Shown here: one piece after another, positions 41,873 to 50,090 of the stretch
Position numbering within the stretch: position 1 is the stretch's first letter
Layout of the letters: the number at the start of each line of letters is the position of its first letter
Translations under genes and position numbers: made by a program
Assembly: GCA_002421005.1 (NCBI GenBank)
Contig: DIJC01000020.1
Location: forward strand, 1-64,000
Reading direction: 5' to 3'
Source of the DNA: Enterobacteriaceae bacterium UBA5654
GTDB taxonomy: Bacteria; Pseudomonadota; Gammaproteobacteria; Enterobacterales; Enterobacteriaceae
Length of the DNA: 64,000 nucleotides
The notes under the pieces: generated by a model
What the model was told of the DNA's origin: nothing
Seen by the model: only the letters and a program-made list of their open reading frames with translations
Database searches by the model: none

Positions 41873-42994
41873 ATGCAACAATCTCGTAGGCATCATTATG
41901 TTCCAGAATGGTATCAACGTAGGTTCCTTTCTAAAGGCGATACTTCCTATTATAGATTGGATTTACACCCTGAAATAGTAACAACGCCCCAGGGGGATAT
42001 TATTCGGAAGTCTGAGATTTTACGAAAGGGACCTACAAAATTTTTTCACCAAATAGATTTATATACAACAAAATATTTTGGTGTCGAAAACGATGATATT
42101 GAAAGATATCTGTTTGGTGCAATAGATTCTAAGGGCTCTTTGGCGCTAGCAGTTCTTACGAATGATAATTGGATGGAGAAAATTCATGACCATGTTATAA
42201 ATCTTTATGAATATATTGATGCTCAGAGGTTGAGAACCCCAAAAGGGCTTAATTGGTTAACTAAACAGTTTAATCCAAAGGATCATAACGAATTATTGAT
42301 TGATATGCAGCGTGTTCGTAAGATGCACTGTACTATGTGGGCTGAAGCCTCTTTGGAAGTCGTCAGCGCAAAAAAATCCTCAATCAAATTTTTAGTTAGT
42401 GATAATCCTGTGACATTTTATAATTCTGAAATATATCCAGGTAATATCTCGTGTAAATATCCTTTTGATCCCTCCTTGGCTTTACAGGGCACTAGAACAA
42501 TATTTCCTCTTGACTCAGAGCATTGCATTATTCTCACTCATAAACAATTTGCGCGAAAACCAGGGAAGTTTAAAGCAAAAAAAACCAGGATAAACGCAAG
42601 GTATTTTGATTCTACTGTTATTAATTATCATGATTTTATTCGAGAACGTTATTTTACCGATAAAATGGTCGCTTCGATTAATTATATTATTAAAGCTAGG
42701 GCTGAGCGTTATATAGCTGCGTCAAATCCTGAATGGCTGTATCCAGAGAAAGTACTAAAAAACACCGATTGGGCTTCTTTTGATAAAATATTCATATCGA
42801 AAAGTAGCAAATTATTAGGCGATAAAGTGGAAATGTTTTTGGGTGGTAAAAATGGAGAGTTGATCGCCACACAAGATGAATACGGAAGAAAGCCTAAGAA
42901 TCGAAAAGAATGGGTTGAAAAAGAAAAACAAGCACGAGCTATGCATGAGCATATTTTAAGGCTTTTGAAACAACACCGCGCTGATAGTGAGTGA
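41873..42994 (+). CDS. DUF4238 protein in the P4 int-psu hotspot
   Basis: A 373-residue protein whose start, MQQSRRHHYVPEWYQRRFLS, is the signature of DUF4238 proteins (HHYVPxxYLRxF). A second conserved patch is KFLVSDNPVTFYN near residue 180. The biochemical function of the family is unknown; members turn up in defence neighbourhoods. AAGGATAAGAA precedes the ATG, 15 bp behind the integrase. It converges with the HEPN gene with 62 bp between stops. Low GC and position between int and cos/psu mark it as hotspot cargo, so an antiviral role is likely but inferred. Confidence 0.8.
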   Translation: MQQSRRHHYVPEWYQRRFLSKGDTSYYRLDLHPEIVTTPQGDIIRKSEILRKGPTKFFHQIDLYTTKYFGVENDDIERYLFGAIDSKGSLALAVLTNDNWMEKIHDHVINLYEYIDAQRLRTPKGLNWLTKQFNPKDHNELLIDMQRVRKMHCTMWAEASLEVVSAKKSSIKFLVSDNPVTFYNSEIYPGNISCKYPFDPSLALQGTRTIFPLDSEHCIILTHKQFARKPGKFKAKKTRINARYFDSTVINYHDFIRERYFTDKMVASINYIIKARAERYIAASNPEWLYPEKVLKNTDWASFDKIFISKSSKLLGDKVEMFLGGKNGELIATQDEYGRKPKNRKEWVEKEKQARAMHEHILRLLKQHRADSE

Positions 42995-43056
42995 AGGTAC
43001 ATTGGCGTACCTTCATTTGTAGTTAGTTTCAACTATGGGCATTATTAGAAATTAAA

Positions 43057-44805
43057 TTATTTTTTTAATGGCACTTCTCTTGATATTAAAACAGTATTAT
43101 TGTCCTTGCTTTTCTGCTGTTCCCAATGAATAGCTAATGATAAATATATAATTGATCTTCTTACTAATTTCATAAGTAATGTTAGTCTTGATTCGAAATC
43201 CGTTTCGCAAATCATCAAGGAGTGTTTTGCGCGTTTAACTTTCTCATTTATTTTTATTTTAGAAAGCGTTATTTTCCTTGATAGTTTATCTCTCTGTTCA
43301 ATTAGCTCTTTTAAATTCTCTTGATGATGATTGTCTTTATATGTTTTGATCTCTTTGCAAATTACTGTAATTTCACTCTCGAGATGTGTTAGATTGTTTT
43401 TTTCTTCTGTGAGAGCTTTTTCATAGAAATCAGTTTCTGTTTTTAATAATCTATAACCAAATTTATCAATTATTTTCAAAGATTTATGCTCTATTGCATT
43501 TCTAATTTTTGAAAATTGCTCTGCATCTGGGTCTAACCAATAGGATTCACTATCAAAGCTATTGTCTTTGTGGTTTGAGTCTCTTATATCTTTCAGTATA
43601 TAGAATAATGCGTGAAGAAATTGATTATTACTCTCTTTTAATTTTGAGTGCGGTTTAAGTCTCCCATTTTCAAATTTTCCAAAAAAATTATGAAAGTATA
43701 TTTTTGCATCAACATCATTATAGTCATAAAATGAATTAAGGAAATATGCAATTTTATCAAAAATTGCATAAAGAGTTTTAAAAGCAGATCTGTAATGTTG
43801 TACTTTGAGGTTGGTTATAGCATGAGACATATCATCGGTATGTTGATAGGTCGTGTTATAAAAGTGATTATTGTCATTGGGTATATTGTGTGCGATAAAA
43901 ATCAAATAACGCGCATATATATAATCATTTTTTATTTCATCAAAATTACCATGATAGGTCAAATCTTCACTCATGGTTAATGTTTGGTTCATAATAGTAG
44001 TGTGACCGGGTAAGGTGATGCAGTCGGTGAATACGAGTTCAGTTTTATATTCATCGTTTAATTCATTTAAGAAAAGCGTGTTATCTCCACACCATTTTAA
44101 ATAAGAAAAATGTTCCTTTGATTCAAACTTCTCTTTGTAACTCTCAATTAAGTGAAAGTCTGATTCTTCAAAGTTCGTTTCAAACCAGTTTTTGAATTTA
44201 ATTAAGCCTCCGTTTTTATTATATGCGGAAGATAATTCTGGATCTAATGTGTCGAATTCTTTCAGTCCTTCCTTAATCGATTTGTAAGCCTCATAGTAAT
44301 GATAGTAGGAATGGCCTTCATCATATAAAAGGCCTGCTAGATTTAAGTTGTTATATGCTTTTCTTATTATTGCGACGGGGTTATTATCCAAAGAGATTGC
44401 CATTTCCCAATGATTTTTACAGCAAAGGACACGGCCTTGTGAACATAGATAGTTGCCCAGATTGGTTTCTATTCGACTTTTCAGATTGATTATGTGCTTG
44501 TCTGTGTTTTCTATATGCTGTAATGCATTCAGTGCTTTCCTGTAATTTATGACTGACTTCCCTAATTCTTCTGAATGCCAATTTGTATTTGTTTTGGTGA
44601 ATGCTGCGGATTGGCAGTTGGCAATGGTGTAGTAATATCGTGATTTGATTATTTCATTTGAAAATACATAGTTTGGATTTTCAATTGCATTTATAAATCC
44701 AATAATTTCATTTATTAAGTTGCTAGAAATTACTTCATCTGCACGCATTTCAAAAAGCGCAATGGCAGAATCGTCTAATAATATGGTTTGTGCCTGTTCA
44801 TTCAT
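43057..44805 (-). CDS. LA2681-type HEPN protein, probable RNase
   Basis: A 582-residue protein. The N-terminal 200 residues look like tetratricopeptide-type helical repeats (SVINYRKALNALQ, WEMAISLDNNPVAIIRKAYNNLNLAGLLYDEG). The central to C-terminal region (about 330-460) matches the HEPN domain of the LA2681 group, with R435-NAIE-H440 forming the RX4H RNase motif. A coiled coil follows (about 465-525). HEPN RNases often act in abortive infection and toxin-antitoxin systems. The gene is intact, low in GC, with AATGTTAAAC-spaced GGAGAG upstream (TTGTGGAGAGTTTAACATG). It lies between the DUF4238 gene and cos, in the place of P4 gop/beta. Confidence 0.8.
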   Translation of the reverse strand: MNEQAQTILLDDSAIALFEMRADEVISSNLINEIIGFINAIENPNYVFSNEIIKSRYYYTIANCQSAAFTKTNTNWHSEELGKSVINYRKALNALQHIENTDKHIINLKSRIETNLGNYLCSQGRVLCCKNHWEMAISLDNNPVAIIRKAYNNLNLAGLLYDEGHSYYHYYEAYKSIKEGLKEFDTLDPELSSAYNKNGGLIKFKNWFETNFEESDFHLIESYKEKFESKEHFSYLKWCGDNTLFLNELNDEYKTELVFTDCITLPGHTTIMNQTLTMSEDLTYHGNFDEIKNDYIYARYLIFIAHNIPNDNNHFYNTTYQHTDDMSHAITNLKVQHYRSAFKTLYAIFDKIAYFLNSFYDYNDVDAKIYFHNFFGKFENGRLKPHSKLKESNNQFLHALFYILKDIRDSNHKDNSFDSESYWLDPDAEQFSKIRNAIEHKSLKIIDKFGYRLLKTETDFYEKALTEEKNNLTHLESEITVICKEIKTYKDNHHQENLKELIEQRDKLSRKITLSKIKINEKVKRAKHSLMICETDFESRLTLLMKLVRRSIIYLSLAIHWEQQKSKDNNTVLISREVPLKK

Positions 44806-45108
44806 GTTAAACTCTCCACAACCATTTTGTATTATTTTTCACGTATATATACAATTAGCATATATAGAGCTATGAAGACATGAGTATATACATATCCCAT
44901 TGAATGTCTTGCGCGCAATGCTCTCCCCGCCACGCCTGCCCGCTTAAGGAGGCGTTTTAAATGCATGTGCATGAAACGGCGCAGGGCGCGCCGGTGCTGG
45001 CTTGGCGGGGGATGAAAAATACGGGGATTTGCATGCAAAATCATGCACTCTGTGAATGCATGACTTTTTTCGGCAAAAATGGCGGGATTTTTCGGTTTTT
45101 TTGACGGG
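44806..45108. other. Non-coding cos region of the P4-like element
   Basis: No gene is supported. Besides the cos-like sequence the stretch contains many GCATG/ATGCA words (for example around 44957-44972 and 45030-45062) arranged as direct and inverted repeats, as would suit terminase recognition or packaging signals near cos. Confidence 0.45.
44919..44936 (-). other. P2/P4-like cos sequence
   Basis: On the minus strand GGCGTGGCGGGGAGAGCA matches 16 of 18 bases of the P2/P4 cohesive end as I recall it (GGCGAGGCGGGGAAAGCA). It lies 170 bp downstream of psu, which is where cos sits in P4. The match is from memory of the P4 sequence and should be aligned. Confidence 0.7.
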
Positions 45109-45675
45109 CTACGGCGCGGTCAAATCAGCCCGGCGGCGGGCATAAATCATGTGCTGCGCCGGGGTGTATCTTTCCTGACTGTCGGTTCGCGAGGCCGCGT
45201 CGGGCCTCAGTCCGATGGCCGTTAAAATCGCTGCATCCTGTTCGCTGTAGGCCGGTTTTTTTCCGCCCGCAAGCCAGAGAGAAAGTGCCTCACGCAGATA
45301 AATCACTGACCGGTCGACGGCACGGCCCTGTACGGTGCCGGTCTGTCCCGCCACGGCCATCGGTTCGGGGGCGAAAATGGACGCCAGCGTGTCGCCGTGC
45401 TGCTGCATGAACTCATCCAGCCGATCGCGGATGCTGATATACTGCACCGCCTCGTGCGAGCAGATATAGCGCCCGGCGGCCCCGTTAATTTCCTATTTTT
45501 TGATGTCGGTAATCTCACGCAACGCCTGCAAACGCCCGTCGGGGTGGTCAGTGCCTGCCGTGGTCTGTTCACGGTATTCCTGTTCAGCGGCGGCCAGCGC
45601 TGCCTTGTAGTGCAGCCAGGCGGTTTTGTTTGTTTCACAGGCGTCATACGCCTGTTTCAGGGTCAGGGTTGTCAT
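45109..45675 (-). pseudogene. psu: psu (P4 capsid decoration / Rho antitermination), nonsense-mutated
   Basis: The frame opens with MTTLTLKQAYDACETNKTAW and continues after a TAG with EINGAAGRYICSHEAVQYISIRDRLDEFMQQHG to TPAQHMIYARRRADL. This follows P4 Psu (189 residues) throughout. The stop stands where P4 has KWQVN, so Trp TGG has become TAG. Psu inhibits Rho and coats the P4 capsid; here a full product would need suppression. GGAGTGCACC precedes the ATG. With cos it identifies element 2 as a P4-type satellite. Confidence 0.88.
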
Positions 45676-45713
45676 GGTGCACTCCGGAATTAGTAAAAAC
45701 GCTGTTTTCGGGT

Positions 45714-45726
45714 TTTATCGGCACCA
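45714..45726. other. Internal att copy between elements 2 and 3
   Basis: TTATCGGCACCAT repeats the thrW 3' end, 38 bp upstream of the psu start. It is followed by a leader that closely resembles the one before integrase 2 (40541-40690), then by a third integrase start. Confidence 0.7.
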
Positions 45727-45876
45727 TCTCAACTTCCTCAAATGTCCGTATTTGTCCATAAAATATCTGATTTATAACGTTTTTTATTCTTTTAAGTCCA
45801 TAGTGGTCCGTAACCATTCAGTAGAATACGGTACTGAATGTGTATATATTCCTATTCGATCTGGATTCCTATACAC

Positions 45877-46048
45877 ATGCCTTTAAACGATATGCAGATT
45901 CGTCGCGCTAAGCCTGAAGCTAAAGCCTATACACCTGGAGATGGGCAAGGGCTGTCATTACTTATAGAACCTAATCGAAGCAAGAGCTGGCGGTTTCGCT
46001 ATCGTTATGCCGGTAAACCTAAAATGATCTCGCTTGGTGTCTATCCAG
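45877..46048 (+). pseudogene. int: 5' remnant of a third P4-type integrase
   Basis: MPLNDMQIRRAKPEAKAYTP and the following 37 residues to MISLGVYPG are almost identical to integrase 2, with the Arg codon CGA intact where integrase 2 has TGA. The gene breaks off at GVYPG and passes into an unrelated terminator sequence; about 85 percent of the integrase is missing. Confidence 0.9.
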
Positions 46049-46071
46049 GACCGGCAACAGCCGGTCTTTTT
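46049..46071 (+). repeat. Terminator repeat, left copy
   Basis: A 23-bp sequence with stem GACCGGC-AACA-GCCGGTC followed by TTTTT. An identical copy stands at 47364-47386, so the toxin-immunity pair is bracketed by direct repeats of a terminator. The junction with the integrase remnant lies exactly at this repeat, which marks it as a recombination point. Confidence 0.8.
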
Positions 46072-46166
46072 ATATCAGTTAAATATGATGAGATTGAATA
46101 AATAAGAAAGGCTAAGAATTTATTCTTATCAACCGAAGAAAGTTTTGGCTATTATCGAGTAGGGAT

Positions 46167-47012
46167 ATGAGGGTATGGGATACTGTTATGGAAGAAGGTG
46201 GAATGGTCGTTGTTATGTCGCCAGTACAACTGGCGGCGGTGCTTTCAGATAAGAGCGTCACAGAGGCGGAAACGCTGAGTAACCGACTATTGGGTGGACT
46301 TGGCGTTTTACTCGGAGCGGTAGAAATGGCCGGTGCTACGGTACTATGTATCGCGCCAGAACCAACTGGACTAACGAAAGCGGGATGTGTGGTTGTTGGT
46401 GCACATAGTCTTGACGCCGTTCAAAGCGCAGCCAGACAGGTGATAACAGGTCGTGATACGCGCTCAGCCACCTGGCAGATTGCTGTGAGCGCAGCAAGAG
46501 AACTTGGTGCCGATGAAAACACAGCTCTCAATATCGGGATGACAGTGGATATTGCCGTTCCGCTTGGATTTGCAGCGGCTGTTGGTGCCGTCCGGGTAGC
46601 TGCAATTAAAGCTGGTCGCATCAAATTGATCCAGCATGAATCAGTTACAGGTCTCAAACCCGGGGGACACACACTCGCAAATCATATCGGAAAAACTGAC
46701 AGTGAGTTACTTGCCCGATTAGAGCAAAATAAGCGACTTATTATGTCTTCAACGTTTAAAGATTTAAATGTTGCTGAAAATGTTATTTCGAGAGCGGTCT
46801 ATCTTAATCGAGCAAATATCAAGTCCTTACTCGGTGGTGGTAAAAACGGTGGACGCCTTACCATCAATTATCCTGCCGGTCAGGAGGTTGGGTACGGATT
46901 CACGCGAGGCAACACACAGCGCATCAGCATGCGTGGAGTGAGGATTGTTATCGAACTGCAAGAGTATAACGGAAAACCTTACTATATCCTTACAGCATTC
47001 CCGACCCCATAG
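46167..47012 (+). CDS. Orphan polymorphic toxin with RNase A-like C-terminal domain
   Basis: A 281-residue protein. The first 150 residues resemble the pretoxin part of Rhs/T6SS cargo effectors (SVTEAETLSNRLLGGLGVLLGAVEM..., LGADENTALNIGMTVDIAVPLGFA). The C-terminal domain (about 170-281) fits the bacterial RNase A-like toxin family seen in CdiA-CT of Yersinia kristensenii: GGHTLANHIGKTDSELLARL, SSTFKDLNVAENVISRAVYLNR, and the terminal PYYILTAFPTP. It should cleave RNA in target cells. Delivery domains (Rhs, PAAR, CdiA stalk) are absent. The start is uncertain; the ATG at 46167 has AGGGAT nearby. Confidence 0.75.
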   Translation: MRVWDTVMEEGGMVVVMSPVQLAAVLSDKSVTEAETLSNRLLGGLGVLLGAVEMAGATVLCIAPEPTGLTKAGCVVVGAHSLDAVQSAARQVITGRDTRSATWQIAVSAARELGADENTALNIGMTVDIAVPLGFAAAVGAVRVAAIKAGRIKLIQHESVTGLKPGGHTLANHIGKTDSELLARLEQNKRLIMSSTFKDLNVAENVISRAVYLNRANIKSLLGGGKNGGRLTINYPAGQEVGYGFTRGNTQRISMRGVRIVIELQEYNGKPYYILTAFPTP

Positions 47013-47024
47013 GACAGGTGGATT

Positions 47025-47318
47025 ATGCAAAGTTTCTATCATCTTGATCAGCTGATTCAGGGTTATTTCAATCAGGATCATGACCTCATAAATGAGGGGG
47101 AGGATACTGTTGAGGGCACTATTGAACTGTATAAAAAAACAGCTCCCAACTGGATGTTAAAAGAGTTAGCCGAAGAGGTTGATTCTTTCATTGAGCTTTA
47201 CCGAGACAGGTTGGATGATGAGTTCAAAGGCCGGTATGGATTTGATTTTTCGCCTGAGTTGTGGGATTCAACCCCATTCGATTTCCTGATGACGGTGCGC
47301 AGACTTGCCCTTTCTTAG
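47025..47318 (+). CDS. Immunity protein of the RNase A-like toxin
   Basis: A 97-residue acidic, helical protein (IQGYFNQDHDLINEGEDTVEGTIELYKK, LKELAEEVDSFIELYRDRLDDEF, FSPELWDSTPFDFLMTVRRLA) that resembles the CdiI family of contact-dependent growth-inhibition immunity proteins. It starts 12 bp after the toxin stop with AGGTGGATT as ribosome-binding site. Its acidity fits a role in masking a basic RNase surface. The terminator repeat follows. Confidence 0.75.
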   Translation: MQSFYHLDQLIQGYFNQDHDLINEGEDTVEGTIELYKKTAPNWMLKELAEEVDSFIELYRDRLDDEFKGRYGFDFSPELWDSTPFDFLMTVRRLALS

Positions 47319-47363
47319 TAGTAGCTACAGGACGCCAAACCCGCAACGGCTTAACCAACCTCA

Positions 47364-47386
47364 GACCGGCAACAGCCGGTCTTTTT
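47364..47386 (+). repeat. Terminator repeat, right copy
   Basis: Identical in all 23 bases to 46049-46071 (stem GACCGGC/GCCGGTC, loop AACA, T5). It ends the toxin-immunity transcript and forms the right border of the 1.3-kb cassette. Confidence 0.8.
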
Positions 47387-47404
47387 CTTTCTAAACATAT
47401 CTTT

Positions 47405-47500
47405 AGGGTGAACGATCCACTGTTCACCCTACACCGTATGTTCAGCATGTAACCGTATGAAATTCTTTGTAAAAAATCAAAGGTGAACAGTGTGAACAAT
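47405..47500. repeat. GGTGAAC repeats, possible P4 ori/crr remnant
   Basis: AGGGTGAAC and GTTCACCCT form a perfect inverted repeat at 47405-47430, and AGGTGAACAGTGTGAACA follows near 47480. GGTGAACAG-type iterons are the binding sites of the P4 alpha primase-helicase in ori and crr. No alpha gene is present. The link is suggestive only. Confidence 0.4.
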
Positions 47501-48128
47501 TAAATGCAAAAAACTTTTTCCTACGCATCAACAAGTTCAAAAATTGAACACCATCGCCAGTATGTATAGTTTTATTTTTCGAATGATAAATTTCTTTCTA
47601 AATCATTGCATTACCGTATTTTGTTGGTTCCTGTTATCATGGTTAAAATCAATCAGTTATGAGCCATTCATCCCTTCCTGCATACCTATGTGGGACAGAT
47701 TTGGGATACTTACACCATAAATAGCATCGATCTGCTTTGCATATTCCGTGAGATGATTCGGTGCAAGATTAGCATATCAAAGAACCATTTCGATTAACTT
47801 CCATCCCCCCATTTCCGGTAAAACTGATATCGTTACCCCGGCATGAACTCATCAGCTTACCCACGGGGGCCGTAAATAATGAAAACGGAAACCTTCAATT
47901 TCAGCACAGCGCAGTGCTGCGCGCGCCAGACTATCTTTAGTCATAACGCATTTCCCTTACTACCAGGTCTTTGCTGCCGTCAAAAATTACATTCTCTATC
48001 CTGCCGCTATGTTGGCAAAAATGTCGCATACGATGAAAGACCAAATTACTAAACTATAAAAGACCGCTAACGATTTGAAAGCTTCAGGTGGTCTCATTAG
48101 TTATATTAAAATCGAGGAGATACGGATA
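47501..48128. other. Gene-poor stretch with a gene fragment
   Basis: No complete gene is visible. On the minus strand 47852-47944 a short frame MTKDSLARAALRCAEIEGFR...PWVS looks like the 5' remnant of a gene. An inverted repeat around CAGCACAGCGCAGTGCTG (47916-47934) lies in it. The rest is AT-rich spacer. Confidence 0.35.
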
Positions 48129-50090
48129 ATGAGTAGATCAAAACGTAGTATTTTGCGGGGAAAATCCATCTCGGAACCTAAAGTAAAATTTCCCTTCACC
48201 GCTACGCAGAGTGATAGCTGCGCTGGGCAAGAGGATCGCGAGACATTCGGCTGCGTTAAACGGTCCTTGGATGAAACTTCGCTTCGTACTGCTTATGATG
48301 CAAATATTGAGACAATCGATGCATCAGATTTTGGCGTAAGTGAAGATGTAGAAGATAACTCGCTTTATATCATTCAGGCAGACGCGGCAGCGAAGGCACA
48401 AGGCAAGCCGCTACAGTTTCCTTCAGGCGTTATAAAATATGGATCGCAGATAAAACCAACCACTTCATGGACAGGTCAGGGACGCGGAATAAGTATCATA
48501 AAAAATACAGATCAGTCTCGTCTTACCGATGTAAATCCGCCATGTGTTGTAGAAAATGCCGATAACTTATTTTTCAGTGATATGACCTTTGACGGAGGGG
48601 CGACAAACGATCCGGTCTCCTGGGACGCATCTAATTTTGATACATTTGGAGGTGGTGCTGGCCTTTTCTTTAAGAGTTGTAAAAACATAACCATATCTCG
48701 TTGCGGATTCCAGAATGCTGGTGGTTATGTGGGGCGTGGCCTTTCACTACTTAACTGTGATAATACACTAGTTTTTGCCTGCACAATGAAACGTTCACGC
48801 GGTCGTTTTGGTGATGGATTTTACCAGCGCGGCTCAACTAATACGCGCGTTATTGGAAGCCATGCAGAAGACTTCACTCGTATTGGATTTACTACAGAGG
48901 GCGCAAGTCACTACGGATGCTACATTGCTTGCGTTGCAAAAAATGGTCATGATGCCTCAATACTTTATAAAGACAATAATAACGTATCAACGGCAACTGA
49001 ATATAATGCAGGATTTTGGTCTGAAAATTCAGAAGGAACAATGTTTGACTCACTAAGTGTCTTTGATGTTACTCATTATGGGATCACTATGAATACTACA
49101 TCAACTGAGTCATTTATCCCCTATGGAGTTAAATACTTTAGCCTGAAAATTAATAAGTGTAATGTTTACAATGCGCTATCTGCATCCTTTAGGTTTGGTG
49201 GTCGGGCATTAATGCCCATAGATGTAACAATATCACAATGCAAAGGTATAGGTGGTCTACATGGTGCGCTTTATATATCTGCTAATAATAACGATCGAGT
49301 AATTGTGTCAGAAACCTACCTTGAAGGATCGGGGTTAGTGCCTACATCGGGTGCATTTTGCCATATTGGAGGGAAACTCAAAATCGTAAACTGTACAACA
49401 CGTGTTACCGACAGGACATCTATTGATGGTGCCGATAATGCCGTTGGGGATGTTATTTCACAGGATGTCAGAGACGGATTTATTAGTATTGACGGGCTGA
49501 ATAATGCTGATGGTTTTAATGTGTTTGTTAAGAGTAGTCAGGCTGCTTCTCGGGTTATGGAAATTGATAATGCAAATGTTAGTTATTATATCAAAAATGC
49601 TACCGCTCTGTTCATTAAGCAGTCCGGGGGTAACTGCGTAGGGACTATTTCCGCTGTATCTGGCGCTATTAAAGTTCAGGGATGCGCAGTGGCTGACAGC
49701 GACATGACTATCGGTGGTAATGTTTCTTTGTCTGGTTTAATAGAAATTAAAAATGTAGGAAGGCTCATCCATAATTATGGTGGGTCAGCTAAATATCCCG
49801 TTACAGATATTGAGATCGATATGTTACGTGATATTGCAAAGAATGCTCATGGTCTGGAGATTAGATATGGAGTCTCTTCAGGTAACCCAACCGCAATCGT
49901 TAAGGGTAAAATTGTGAACTCAGGCATCGCTGTAACTGGTAATAGTACGCCGATATGGCTTCCTAACGCATCACAAAAAATAGCGGCTAATGGTTTAGTC
50001 ACCGACGCTAATATTGAGTTTACAATAAGAAAGGCTGGGTCAACGACCAGTAATTTTTCAGCTGGCGAGCAAAGAATAATATTAAGTTAA
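48129..50090 (+). CDS. Right-handed beta-helix protein, tailspike/depolymerase-like
   Basis: A 653-residue protein. After a polar N-terminus (about 1-55) comes IETIDASDFGVSEDVEDNSLYIIQADAAAKAQGKPLQFPSGVIKYG, the typical opening of pectate-lyase-superfamily beta-helices in phage tailspikes. Many rungs follow (about 110-560: SCKNITISRCGFQNA, NTRVIGSHAEDF, LKINKCNVYNALSASFRFGG). It could bind or cut surface polysaccharide. The ATG at 48129 has GAGGAG; an upstream TTG is rejected. No other virion gene is nearby, and no signal peptide is seen, so it is an orphan. Confidence 0.7.
   Translation: MSRSKRSILRGKSISEPKVKFPFTATQSDSCAGQEDRETFGCVKRSLDETSLRTAYDANIETIDASDFGVSEDVEDNSLYIIQADAAAKAQGKPLQFPSGVIKYGSQIKPTTSWTGQGRGISIIKNTDQSRLTDVNPPCVVENADNLFFSDMTFDGGATNDPVSWDASNFDTFGGGAGLFFKSCKNITISRCGFQNAGGYVGRGLSLLNCDNTLVFACTMKRSRGRFGDGFYQRGSTNTRVIGSHAEDFTRIGFTTEGASHYGCYIACVAKNGHDASILYKDNNNVSTATEYNAGFWSENSEGTMFDSLSVFDVTHYGITMNTTSTESFIPYGVKYFSLKINKCNVYNALSASFRFGGRALMPIDVTISQCKGIGGLHGALYISANNNDRVIVSETYLEGSGLVPTSGAFCHIGGKLKIVNCTTRVTDRTSIDGADNAVGDVISQDVRDGFISIDGLNNADGFNVFVKSSQAASRVMEIDNANVSYYIKNATALFIKQSGGNCVGTISAVSGAIKVQGCAVADSDMTIGGNVSLSGLIEIKNVGRLIHNYGGSAKYPVTDIEIDMLRDIAKNAHGLEIRYGVSSGNPTAIVKGKIVNSGIAVTGNSTPIWLPNASQKIAANGLVTDANIEFTIRKAGSTTSNFSAGEQRIILS

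Noticed and set aside
44832..45044. 70-residue reading frame on the minus strand in the cos region
   Set aside because: It runs across the cos-like sequence and GCATG repeats, has no ribosome-binding site and an arginine/histidine-rich composition typical of chance translation.
47224..47499. 91-residue minus-strand frame over the immunity gene end
   Set aside because: It spans the terminator repeat and the GGTGAAC region antisense to the immunity gene; no domain or start signal.
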